Shown here: in pieces, positions 42,532-50,652 of the stretch | How positions within the stretch are numbered: the first letter of the stretch is position 1 | How the letters are laid out: each line of letters starts with the position of its first letter | Source of the DNA: Mycobacterium sp. E1214 | Lineage (GTDB): Bacteria > Actinomycetota > Actinomycetes > Mycobacteriales > Mycobacteriaceae | Assembly (NCBI RefSeq): GCF_001666755.1 | Contig: NZ_LZJC01000151.1 | Span: forward strand, 1 to 64,000 | DNA: 64,000 nucleotides | Direction: 5' to 3' | The notes under the pieces: generated by a model | Seen by the model: only the letters and a program-made list of their open reading frames with translations | Database searches by the model: none | What the model was told of the DNA's origin: nothing | Translations under genes and position numbers: made by a program

Positions 42532-44052
42532 TCACTGGGACAACAGGTCTCGGTAATCGGTGCCCTGACAGCGCCGCAACGCGGCCGTCACGCCGTAGGT
42601 GTCGATCTCGCCGATCATCTCCCCGAGGAGGCGGACGAAGTCGGGCACCAGGCGCAGCTCACCGAACGCTTCATGCCGGAGCAGCGGTTTGGGGTAGGTC
42701 TTGCCCAGCGAGGCCAGCATGGTCAAGAGCTTGGCCTGCGGGTCCTCGATCGCCATGGCGGCCCCGGCGAGGTCGTATCCGTAGAGGTAGCGGGCCCAAC
42801 CCGCGACCGCCAGCATCAGCAGGCCGTGCGGCCGGCCGAGGGCGATCGCCTCGTGCAGGGAGGGCAGCAGGTATGCCGGCATCTTCTCCGAACCGCGCCG
42901 CGCCAGCCGCGACATCCGATCGCTGATGTGCGGGTTGCTCAACCGGTCGAGCAGCGTCGTGCAGTACGCCTGGACGTCGACTCCGGGGACTTTCGGCAGC
43001 AGCGGCGCGATCTCCTCCCGCATCAGCTGTTCGGCGTAGCAGTACAACGCGCGGTCGTTCATGGCGTCGTTGAGCCGCTGATACCCGGCCAGCGTCGCCA
43101 AATAGGCGATGGCGCTGTGCGTTCCGTTGAGGAGCCGGGTCTTGATCAGCTTGTGCGCGCTGACGTCGGTGACGAATTGCACGCCGACCTCTTCCAGCTG
43201 CGGGCGGCCGTTGCTGAAGGTGTCTTCGACAATCCACTGCCGGTAGGGCTCGGTGAGCACCGGCGCCCGGTCGGCCACGCCGAATCTGCGCTCGACGAAC
43301 CGCAGGTGAGCCGCCTCGGTGTGCGGCGTGATGCGGTCCACCATGCTCGACGGGAACGCGACGTTCGCGTCGATCCATCGCCCGAGGGCACCGTCGCGCA
43401 ACGTGGCGAACGTGACCAGCGCGGCGCGGGCGGTCCGGCCGCTGTCGGGCATGTTGTCGCAGGACAACACCGTGAACGGGGCTATGCCGTTGCGCCGACG
43501 GCGCTGCAGCGCCTCGGTAAGGTAGGCCCACGGCGTCCTGAATTGGTCCGGCGCGTACAGGTCGGCGCGCACGTCGTCGGCGGTGACATCGAATTTCTGC
43601 GTGTGCGGATCGACGAAGTACCCGTTGCCGGTCACCGTCATGGTCACCACGCGAGTCCGCTCGTCGGTGAGGGCGGCGAGCACCGCGTCCCGCTCGTCCG
43701 CGGCGTAGTGCCAACCGCAGAGTGAGCCCACCACGCGGGCGTTCTGCGCCTCCCGTCCGCGTTCGGTGACGGTGTAAAGCCAATCTTGGCTCGCCAGAAG
43801 CTTTTTAACGTCGGGGTGGCGCAGACTCACCCCGACGATGCCCCACTGCGTCGAGACGCCTCGGCACGCGAGTTCGTCGAGGTAGACCGCCTGATGCGCC
43901 CGGTGGAAATTGCCCACACCGATGTGGACGATTCCCGGGGAGAGCGCGGACCGGTCGTAGGTGGGCACCCGAACTCCGTCGCGGTGCAATTGCAAAGTGG
44001 CTGTGCTCAACGCAACGACGTCGTGACGCCGCATTCGGATTACTGTGGACAC
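42532..44052 (-). CDS. Mannitol dehydrogenase-family polyol oxidoreductase
   Basis: A 506-residue long-chain MDR family enzyme. Landmarks: GIVHIGVGNFHRAHQAVYLDE (the cofactor motif, 21 residues in the protein, shown here in part as GIVHIGVGNFHRAHQ), TMTVTGNGYF, SCDNMPDSGR, TRLLNGTHSAIAYLA with the catalytic Lys region before it (HKLIK). It should oxidise a hexitol or reduce a fructuronate-type sugar with NAD. GTG 44052 is the preferred start; ATG 44034 is possible. It stands alone between the phosphodiesterase and nicT genes. Confidence 0.87.
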   Translation of the reverse strand: MSTVIRMRRHDVVALSTATLQLHRDGVRVPTYDRSALSPGIVHIGVGNFHRAHQAVYLDELACRGVSTQWGIVGVSLRHPDVKKLLASQDWLYTVTERGREAQNARVVGSLCGWHYAADERDAVLAALTDERTRVVTMTVTGNGYFVDPHTQKFDVTADDVRADLYAPDQFRTPWAYLTEALQRRRRNGIAPFTVLSCDNMPDSGRTARAALVTFATLRDGALGRWIDANVAFPSSMVDRITPHTEAAHLRFVERRFGVADRAPVLTEPYRQWIVEDTFSNGRPQLEEVGVQFVTDVSAHKLIKTRLLNGTHSAIAYLATLAGYQRLNDAMNDRALYCYAEQLMREEIAPLLPKVPGVDVQAYCTTLLDRLSNPHISDRMSRLARRGSEKMPAYLLPSLHEAIALGRPHGLLMLAVAGWARYLYGYDLAGAAMAIEDPQAKLLTMLASLGKTYPKPLLRHEAFGELRLVPDFVRLLGEMIGEIDTYGVTAALRRCQGTDYRDLLSQ

Positions 44053-44265
44053 GGCGCTACCCCCGGGGAACGTGGGTCGAGGTTTCGTGGGAAGCGCAAG
44101 TGCTAGACGCTTGAGCCGGTGGTTACCCTCGGCATATCGCGGCAAACGACGGGGGCCAGATGTGTGCGGCGCGTGGCGTCGTGGTCCGGCGGGCGAAGTG
44201 GTTCGCGGCCAAAAACGTTGTCCGCGTGTGAACGCTGTCGCCGCGGGTACGGGGGTCTCGGCGGC
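44053..44265. other. Spacer between mannitol dehydrogenase and nicT
   Basis: This 213-bp spacer separates two minus-strand genes. It should hold the nicT 3' end signals and the promoter of the mannitol dehydrogenase gene. I see no strong hairpin, palindrome or coding frame. Confidence 0.3.
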
Positions 44266-45387
44266 TCAACGCGCCGTGTCGCGCGTCGCCCACCTCTGCT
44301 CGAGGCGGCCGTACCGCCACACCAGCACGGCCACCGCCCAGGTCACCGCGAACATGCCGACGATGAAGAAACCGACCGCGTTGAGGTCCAGTCCGGCGAC
44401 GTAGTCCCAGAACGCGCCCCGCCAGCCGAACTGCCCCGCCATCAAGGTGAGCAGCTCGACACTGCCGATCACCCACGCGACCGCCACCGACAGGGCGGTG
44501 ATGGTGAGGTTGTAATAGATCTTGCGCAGCGGATTGGCGAACGCCCACCCGTAGGCGAAGTTCATGAACGAACCGTCGACGGTGTCCAGCAGGCACATGC
44601 CGGCGGCGAACAGGACGGGCAGACACAGGATCGCGTACCAGGGCAGCCCGGCGGCGGCGCTGGTGCCCGCCAGAACCAGCAGCGCGATCTCGGTGGCGGT
44701 GTCGAAGCCGAGCCCGAACAGCAATCCGATGGGGTAGCAGTGCCAGGACCTGGTGACCGACCTGGTGAACGGTCTAAGGATGCGGGTCATCAGTCCCCGG
44801 TTGGCCAACTGCCGGTCCAGCTCCGCGCCGTGGACGTCCGCGTCGAATTCGCCGCGGCGCAGCCGGGCCAGGACACGCACAATGCCTACCAGCACAACGA
44901 CGTTGAGGATGGCGATCACGTACAGGAACACCCCGGAGACGCCGGTGCCGATCAACCCCGTGTAGTGGTGCAGCGCGGAGGAGTCGTCTTGGACCGGCCC
45001 GACGACCGCGCGGACCCCGCAGGCCAGCAGCACCGCCAGTCCGAAGACCACGGTGGAATGGCCCAGCGAGAAGAAGAAGCCCACGGCCAGCGGGCGCTGG
45101 CCGTCGTTCATCAGCTTGCGGGTGGTGTTGTCGATGGCGGCGATGTGGTCGGCGTCGAAGGCGTGCCGCAGGCCCAGCGTGTAGGCGGTCAGGCCTATTC
45201 CGACGCCGAAGGCCTTGCCGCCGACCGTGTATTGGGCCGGTGCGACGAGGGCGACCAACGTGAACCAGCCGATGACGTGCAGCGCGACGATCACCGCGAG
45301 CATCGACGCCAGCCGCCCCCACTCCGCCGGCGCCAAGGCGCCACCGACCCTGGCCATCCAAGACGTCGAGGCGTCGGCACTGGCCAC
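44266..45387 (-). CDS. nicT: Nickel/cobalt permease NicT
   Basis: High-affinity Ni/Co permease of 373 residues, orthologue of Rv2856. The NiCoT signatures are complete: RHAFDADHIAAIDNTTRKL, FFFSLGHSTVVF, LLFGLGFDTATEIALLVL and GMCLLDTVDGSFMNFAYGWA (first transmembrane His-x4-Asp-His). About eight transmembrane helices are visible. GTG 45387 with GGAAGGA upstream fits the M. tuberculosis length better than the TTG at 45423. It feeds nickel for urease or hydrogenase and/or cobalt for the corrinoid genes nearby. It is divergent from a Fur-family gene. Confidence 0.94.
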   Translation of the reverse strand: MASADASTSWMARVGGALAPAEWGRLASMLAVIVALHVIGWFTLVALVAPAQYTVGGKAFGVGIGLTAYTLGLRHAFDADHIAAIDNTTRKLMNDGQRPLAVGFFFSLGHSTVVFGLAVLLACGVRAVVGPVQDDSSALHHYTGLIGTGVSGVFLYVIAILNVVVLVGIVRVLARLRRGEFDADVHGAELDRQLANRGLMTRILRPFTRSVTRSWHCYPIGLLFGLGFDTATEIALLVLAGTSAAAGLPWYAILCLPVLFAAGMCLLDTVDGSFMNFAYGWAFANPLRKIYYNLTITALSVAVAWVIGSVELLTLMAGQFGWRGAFWDYVAGLDLNAVGFFIVGMFAVTWAVAVLVWRYGRLEQRWATRDTAR

Positions 45388-45537
45388 CGGGGTCCTTCCA
45401 GGTCCGTCCAGCTTCGCGGGCAACCGGCACGACTGTAAGTTCCGCCGACCCCAGATGCAACCCGGTCGCAGGAGACCGCGCCGGGTGAATCGGCGTCAGA
45501 ACTGGCGATCCGGGGCGTCGGGCGCAACACTGAACGG

Positions 45538-46017
45538 GTGACGCCCAAGCCCTCGGCCCTGGACCCCTCCGTCACCGCGCGCCTCGGCGACTTCCTGCGC
45601 GCCCGGGGGCTGCGGCGGATGACGTCGCGGATCCAGGTGCTGGCCGTGCTCGAGCCCATCGCCGGGCACCTGTCGGTGGCCGAGATCCACCAGCGGGTCC
45701 GCGAGGGCCTCCCGCCCGGCGCGCAGGCCCCCGACGTGGCGACGGTGTATCGCACGGTGACCACCCTGGTCGACCAGGGCCTGCTGCACGCCCTGACCCT
45801 CGAGGGCGGGGTCACCACCTACGGTCTGGCCACCGCGCCGCACCATCACGCCGTGTGCACCCGCTGCGCCACCCTGATCGAGGTGCCCGCGCGCCAGCTC
45901 AGCGCCGCGCTCGAACACGCCATGGCGGGCAGCTCGTTCGCGTTGTCCGAGGCGGCCGGCCTGACGTTGCACGGGCTGTGCCCCAGCTGCCAGGACGAGC
46001 GGCCCGGCGCCCGCTAG
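45538..46017 (+). CDS. Fur-family metalloregulator
   Basis: A 159-residue Fur-superfamily repressor. The winged helix lies in residues 15-90 (TSRIQVLAVLEP, then SVAEIHQRV and VATVYRTVTTLVDQ); the dimerisation part has HHHAVCTRC and HGLCPSC, giving the structural zinc pairs Cys107/Cys110 and Cys148/Cys151. Its divergent placement next to nicT suggests a nickel- or cobalt-responsive Nur-like role, though Zur or FurB activity cannot be excluded. Its stop codon overlaps the stop of convergent mtr by four bases. Confidence 0.85.
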   Translation: MTPKPSALDPSVTARLGDFLRARGLRRMTSRIQVLAVLEPIAGHLSVAEIHQRVREGLPPGAQAPDVATVYRTVTTLVDQGLLHALTLEGGVTTYGLATAPHHHAVCTRCATLIEVPARQLSAALEHAMAGSSFALSEAAGLTLHGLCPSCQDERPGAR

Positions 46018-47393
46018 TACAGCTTCAACAGCGCGTTCTCGACGACCTCGGACAGCGCCGGGTGAATCCAGTACTGGCCGCGCGCCATCTCGGGGGCGGT
46101 CAGCCCGAAACTCATCGCCTGGATCAGCGGCTGGATGATCGACGACGCCTGCGGACCCATGATGTGCGCGCCCAGCAGACGGCCGCCGTGGCGCTCCGCG
46201 ATGAGCTTGACAAAGCCCGTCGTGTTCTCCATCGCCCAGCCGTAAGCCACGTCGCCGTACTGCTGGACCGCCACCGAGATATCGAAACCCCCTGCGATCG
46301 CCTGGTTTTCGGTCAATCCCACGGTGGCCACCTGCGGGTCGCTGAACACGGCCGACGGCACGTGCCGGTGGTCGGTCCTGGCCAGGGAATCCGTGTCGTC
46401 CCAGTCGCGCAGCAGGTTGTGCCGCACCACGCGGGCCTCGTGGTTGGCCACGTGCTTGAGCTGATAGGGCGAGGAGACATCGCCGAGCGCAAAAACGCCG
46501 CGCGCGCTCGTGCGTTGGAACTGGTCGACCAGGACTCGGCCGTCCTCGGTGTCCACACCGGCCTGCTCGGCGTCGAGCTGGTCGCCGTTGGGCACCCGGC
46601 CGGTCGCGACCAGCAGCAGGTCGGCGTCCAGGGTGCGCCCGTCGTCGAGTTGCAGGGTCACCCCGGCGTCCCGGTTGGTGCCGCCCACGACGTTGCGATG
46701 GGTGCGGACCTCCCATTGCGCGGCGGCGATGCGGGTGAACCGTTCGCAGATGGCGTCGTCGCAGTGCCGCAACAGCCGACCACCCCGGATCACCAGCGTC
46801 ACCCGCGTGCCCAGCGCGGTAAAGATGTGCGCGAATTCCGCAGCCACATAACCACTTCCGACGATCACCAGGTGCTCGGGCAGCTCCGGGACCCGCATGA
46901 TGGTGTCGCTGGTGTAGTAGTCGATGCCGCAGTCGAGGATGGCGGGCGGGACCGTGGGCCGCGATCCCGCGGCGATCACCACCTGGTCGGCGGTGAATTC
47001 GTCACCACCGTCGGTGCGCAGCAAGTAGCGCCCGTCGGGCTGAACCGGGCCGAACCGAGTGTGTTGTTGGTACACATCGACATTGGGGGACGAGCGGCGA
47101 TAGTCCTCGCCGCTCAACCCGATGGGATCGATGCGGCCGAAGATGCGCGAGACGATGTCGGCCCAGCGCACCCCGTCCACCGTGGCGTCGATGCCGTACC
47201 GGGCGGCGTCCCGGACGGTGGTGGCGACCTCGGCGGCGTAGCCGAACATCTTGGTCGGGATGCATCCGACGTTCAGGCAGGTGCCTCCGAACGTGCCCTG
47301 CTCGCAGATCGCCGTCCGCTTGCCGGTGAAGCGCTCGTCCAAAATGGTGTTGCCGGAACCGGTTCCGATGATCGCGATGTCGTAGGTTTCCAT
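46014..47393 (-). CDS. mtr: Mycothione reductase
   Basis: FAD-dependent mycothione disulfide reductase, 459 residues, orthologue of Rv2855, which keeps mycothiol reduced in the cytoplasm with NADPH. The N-terminal FAD motif (IAIIGTGSGN) and the redox pair Cys39/Cys44 in GGTCLNVGCIPTK are present, as are the NAD(P) motif VIVGSGYVAAEFAHIFTALG, ALGDVSSPYQL and the C-terminal WIHPALSEVVENAL with the catalytic His. Mycothiol is specific to actinobacteria, supporting the organism call. Confidence 0.95.
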   Translation of the reverse strand: METYDIAIIGTGSGNTILDERFTGKRTAICEQGTFGGTCLNVGCIPTKMFGYAAEVATTVRDAARYGIDATVDGVRWADIVSRIFGRIDPIGLSGEDYRRSSPNVDVYQQHTRFGPVQPDGRYLLRTDGGDEFTADQVVIAAGSRPTVPPAILDCGIDYYTSDTIMRVPELPEHLVIVGSGYVAAEFAHIFTALGTRVTLVIRGGRLLRHCDDAICERFTRIAAAQWEVRTHRNVVGGTNRDAGVTLQLDDGRTLDADLLLVATGRVPNGDQLDAEQAGVDTEDGRVLVDQFQRTSARGVFALGDVSSPYQLKHVANHEARVVRHNLLRDWDDTDSLARTDHRHVPSAVFSDPQVATVGLTENQAIAGGFDISVAVQQYGDVAYGWAMENTTGFVKLIAERHGGRLLGAHIMGPQASSIIQPLIQAMSFGLTAPEMARGQYWIHPALSEVVENALLKLY

Positions 47394-47406
47394 GCCGTAA
47401 GACCCC

Positions 47407-48456
47407 TTATGCCTCTTGCGCCGCTACCGCCGCGCCGGGCCCGGTGGCGCGCAGGTAGCCGTCGAGCCACCAATCCAGCTCCCGATAGGCCGAATTGCGC
47501 GGCGCCGGCAGCGACAGGAAGACGTCATGCTTGGCGTCGACGATCGGAACGATGGCCGTGCGATTGCCCAGACAGCCCGCCCAGCGGGCGATCTGGGCGA
47601 CGTCGAGGACGGCGTCGCCGCACTCCATGGACGTCGGGTCTGCGCTTTCGCGCACGCTGCGATCCGACCGCAGGACCAGGTTGGGGACTCCGACGTCGAG
47701 ACCGCGGTGCAGCCTGGCCTGCCCTCGGCGCACGGCGTGCAGCCAGCCGAAGGTGATCGGGAAGCCGCCCACCGGTTTCCACTGCAGGTTGTAGTCGAAC
47801 TCGCCGTGATAGTCGCGGTGCAGGCTGGTGCCGTAACCGCCCACGCCCGGCGACCGGGCCACGCCCTTGGACCGCACTCGCGACAGTCCGGCGAGCAGCG
47901 CGACCGTGGCGGAATGGCGCAGCGCGGCGGGCCCGGGCAGCTCGAAGAACGGGCTGTTGAGCACGAGCCCGCCGACGGTGGCGTGCGCCGCCGGGTCGCG
48001 GCGGCGCAGCCGGTCCAGCCACAACGACACGATCAGCCCGCCCGCCGAGTGCCCGTACATCAGGATCTTGGCGGGTCGCGCGGTCGCGGCGACCAGGGCG
48101 AGTGCCGCCTGCAGCTCGGTGTCGTAGTTCTGCAGGTCGGTGACGAAGTGCGGCGTCTGGCCGTCGCGCCGCGAACGCCCGCATTTGTGCAGGTCGAGTG
48201 CGAAAAAGTCGAAGCCGCGGGCGGCGAAGTGCTCGGCGAGCGCGGTGTGGAAGAAGTAGTCGGTGTAGCCGTGCACCGCCAAAACCGCGTGCCCCGGCGG
48301 CGCGGTGTCGGCACCGTCGTGCCCTGGCGCCGGCCCGCGGCGGATCAGGGTCGCGGCGATGTCGCCCTCGCCGGCCGGGTCCGTGCCCAGCGGGATGGTG
48401 CGCTGCCAGTAACCAGGCAGGACGTCGGGCTCCCAGCCAGTCACCCCGCCATTCAC
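47407..48456 (-). CDS. Alpha/beta-hydrolase (Rv2854-like)
   Basis: A 349-residue serine hydrolase of the lysophospholipase type, orthologue of Rv2854. The fold is complete: VLAVHGYTDYFFH (oxyanion side), nucleophile Ser in YGHSAGGLIVSLWL, and the final His in VDAKHDVFLSLP. It probably hydrolyses a lipid or ester substrate. GTG 48456 is favoured over TTG 48459. It is 13 bp upstream of mtr on the same strand, so the two may be cotranscribed. In M. tuberculosis a PE_PGRS gene separates it from mqo; that gene is absent here. Confidence 0.85.
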   Translation of the reverse strand: MNGGVTGWEPDVLPGYWQRTIPLGTDPAGEGDIAATLIRRGPAPGHDGADTAPPGHAVLAVHGYTDYFFHTALAEHFAARGFDFFALDLHKCGRSRRDGQTPHFVTDLQNYDTELQAALALVAATARPAKILMYGHSAGGLIVSLWLDRLRRRDPAAHATVGGLVLNSPFFELPGPAALRHSATVALLAGLSRVRSKGVARSPGVGGYGTSLHRDYHGEFDYNLQWKPVGGFPITFGWLHAVRRGQARLHRGLDVGVPNLVLRSDRSVRESADPTSMECGDAVLDVAQIARWAGCLGNRTAIVPIVDAKHDVFLSLPAPRNSAYRELDWWLDGYLRATGPGAAVAAQEA

Positions 48457-48567
48457 CAAGCCAGCTTAGAGCCTTTGCTGCCCCGGGGGAGGCGCACGCC
48501 GTTCGCGCGCGGTACCCGTCGGGATAACCTGGGACCGGCACGCCCCGAGGGAAGGACCAGCACGCCG

Positions 48568-50112
48568 GTGTCATCGCTAGCCAGTACCGCGCGGACGGAC
48601 GTCGTGCTGGTGGGTGCGGGCATCATGAGCGCCACCCTGGCCGCGTTGCTGCGCCGGCTGCAGCCGGATTGGTCGATGACCGTCGTGGAGCGGCTCGACG
48701 CGGCCGCCGCCGAAAGCAGCAGCCCCTGGAACAACGCGGGCACCGGGCACTCGGCGTTGTGCGAACTCAACTACACCCCGCAGCTGCCCGACGGCTCGAT
48801 CGACATCAGCAAAGCGGTGCGCGTCAACGAGCAGTTCCAGCTGACCCGCCAGTTCTGGGCCTACGCCGTGGAGAACGGCATCCTGACGGACGCGGGCTTC
48901 GTCAACCCGGTCCCGCACGTGAGCTTCGTGCGCGGGGCGGACCGCGTCGACTATCTGCGGCGCCGGCAGCGCGCCCTGGCCGACAACCCGCTGTTCGCCG
49001 GCGTCGAATTGATCGACGACGCCGGTGAGTTCGCGCGTCGGCTGCCGCTCATGGCGGCCAAACGCGACTTCTCCGAGCCGACGGCCCTCAACTGGGCGCC
49101 GCACGGCACCGACGTCGACTTCGGAGCGTTGTCTGCGCAACTGCTGGGATATTGCGTGCGCACGGGCGCCACGGCGTTGTTCGGGCACGAGGTGCTTGGC
49201 CTGAGCCGTCAGTCCGACGGCAGCTGGCGGCTGCTGCTCCGCAATCGCCGCACCGGCGAAAAGCGGCGCATCGACGCGAAATTCGTGTTCGTCGGGGCCG
49301 GGGGTGACGCCCTGCCGTTGTTGCAGAAGTCCGGCATCGCGGAGGCGAAGGGTTTCGCGGGTTTCCCGATCGGCGGCCGCTTCCTGCGCGCCGCAAACCC
49401 CGCGCTCACCGCCGCGCACCGCGCCAAGGTGTATGGCGCCCCGGCTGCGGGCGCCCCGCCCCTCGGGGCCCTGCATCTGGATCTGCGCTTCGTCAACGGC
49501 AAGCCCTGGCTGGTGTTCGGTCCCTACGCCGGGTGGTCCCCGAAGTTCTTGAAGCACGGTCGCCTCACCGACCTTCCGCGGTCGGTGAAACCGGACAACG
49601 CGCTGTCGATGCTGGGCGTCGGGCTCACCGAGCGGACGCTGCTGGGCTATCTGATCGCTCAGCTGCGACTCTCGGCACCGGACCGGCTACGCATGCTGCG
49701 CGAATTCATTCCCACCGCAACGGGTTCGGACTGGCAGCTGACGGTGGCCGGCCAGCGGGTGCAGGTGATTCGCCGGGACGGGCGCAGGGGTGGCGCGTTG
49801 GACTTCGGCACCACGCTGCTGCACTCCGATGGCATCGCCGGGCTGCTGGGCGGCTCGCCGGGGGCGTCGACGGCCGTCTCGATCGCCCTGGACGTGTTGC
49901 GCCGCTGCTTCACCGGCCGCTATCCCGCCTGGGCGCCCACGCTCACCGAGATGGTGCCGTCGCTGGGAGTGCAGCTGTCCCAGGAGCCGGCCCTCTACGG
50001 CGAGGTGTGGTCGTGGAGCTCTCGGGTGCTGGGGTTGGACCGGCAACCCGGCGCGGCGCCACCGGGTCCGCATTCGTCCCACGCCACAACGTCGCCGACG
50101 GGGGTGTCATGA
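48568..50112 (+). CDS. mqo: Malate:quinone oxidoreductase
   Basis: FAD-dependent membrane-associated malate dehydrogenase, 514 residues, passing electrons from malate to menaquinone. Orthologue of Rv2852c: TARTDVVLVGAGIMSATLAALL (FAD motif, shown in part GAGIMSATLAALL), PWNNAGTGHSALCELNYTP, GGRFLRAANPALTAAHRAKVYG and SPGASTAVSIALDVL. GTG 48568 fits the family start; the open frame upstream to 47416 is antisense to the hydrolase and rejected. The C-terminus is about 20 residues longer than in M. tuberculosis and runs into the hairpin before the next gene. Confidence 0.94.
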   Translation: MSSLASTARTDVVLVGAGIMSATLAALLRRLQPDWSMTVVERLDAAAAESSSPWNNAGTGHSALCELNYTPQLPDGSIDISKAVRVNEQFQLTRQFWAYAVENGILTDAGFVNPVPHVSFVRGADRVDYLRRRQRALADNPLFAGVELIDDAGEFARRLPLMAAKRDFSEPTALNWAPHGTDVDFGALSAQLLGYCVRTGATALFGHEVLGLSRQSDGSWRLLLRNRRTGEKRRIDAKFVFVGAGGDALPLLQKSGIAEAKGFAGFPIGGRFLRAANPALTAAHRAKVYGAPAAGAPPLGALHLDLRFVNGKPWLVFGPYAGWSPKFLKHGRLTDLPRSVKPDNALSMLGVGLTERTLLGYLIAQLRLSAPDRLRMLREFIPTATGSDWQLTVAGQRVQVIRRDGRRGGALDFGTTLLHSDGIAGLLGGSPGASTAVSIALDVLRRCFTGRYPAWAPTLTEMVPSLGVQLSQEPALYGEVWSWSSRVLGLDRQPGAAPPGPHSSHATTSPTGVS

Positions 50113-50186
50113 GTTGCGCTGTCTGCGATGCGAAGCGAAGCGATGTGGGCCTGAGTCCCGCCGACGGGAAAGAGCAACGTCATGAC
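50106..50186 (+). promoter_or_regulatory. Long imperfect inverted repeat spanning mqo stop and next start
   Basis: The segment 50106-50120 (GTCATGAGTTGCGCT) pairs with 50171-50186 (AGAGCAACGTCATGAC), allowing one bulge and one mismatch. The left arm contains the mqo stop TGA, the right arm the ATG of the acetyltransferase gene, so folding would hide the start codon. The enclosed GCGAAGCGAAGCGATG resembles part of the MIRU-like element at 20484-20550. Confidence 0.55.
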
Positions 50187-50652
50187 TGAAGCGCTGCGGC
50201 GCGTCTGGGCCAAAGACCTTGACGTGCAGACACTTTACGAGCTGCTGAAGCTGCGGGTGGAAGTGTTCGTCGTCGAGCAGGCCTGCCCGTATCCGGAGCT
50301 GGACGGGCGGGACCTGCTGGCCGAGACCCGGCACTTCTGGCTGGAAACGCCTGAGGGTGAGGTGATTTGCACGCTGCGGTTGATGGAGGAACACGCCGGC
50401 GGCCAGAAGGCCTTTCGGATCGGCCGGCTGTGCACCAAGCGCAGCGCCCGCGGCCTCGGCCACACCACCCGGTTGTTGCGCGCTGCGCTGGCCGAGGTCG
50501 GCAAGTATCCGTGTCGGATCAACGCGCAGACCTATCTGGCGGACATGTACGCGCAGCACGGGTTCGTCCGGGACGGCGACGACTTCCTCGACGACGGCGT
50601 CCCGCACGTGCCGATGCTGCGGCCCGGTTCTGGGCTGGCGGAACTGTGGTGA
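50182..50652 (+). CDS. ElaA-like GNAT acetyltransferase
   Basis: A 156-residue single-domain acetyltransferase of the ElaA type, orthologue of Rv2851c and nearly the same in length. Motif strings: LLKLRVEVFVVEQACPYPELDG, TLRLMEEHAGGQKAFRIGRL, ARGLGHTTRLLRAALAEVG (acetyl-CoA loop) and YAQHGFVRDGDDFLDDGVPH. Substrate is unknown. Its stop overlaps the chelatase gene start (GTGA), so translation is coupled. Confidence 0.9.
   Translation: MTEALRRVWAKDLDVQTLYELLKLRVEVFVVEQACPYPELDGRDLLAETRHFWLETPEGEVICTLRLMEEHAGGQKAFRIGRLCTKRSARGLGHTTRLLRAALAEVGKYPCRINAQTYLADMYAQHGFVRDGDDFLDDGVPHVPMLRPGSGLAELW

Noticed and set aside
40558..43725. A 1,055-codon plus-strand frame
   Set aside because: It runs antisense to a PPE gene, the phosphodiesterase and the mannitol dehydrogenase, all with recognised motifs on the minus strand. 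Its composition (Arg, Gly, Gln, His-rich) is typical of antisense frames in GC-rich DNA.
45388..45537. Search for a Fur or Nur box between nicT and the Fur gene
   Set aside because: Only a weak TGCAAC-type half-site near 45456 was seen, without a matching symmetric arm, so no operator is called.
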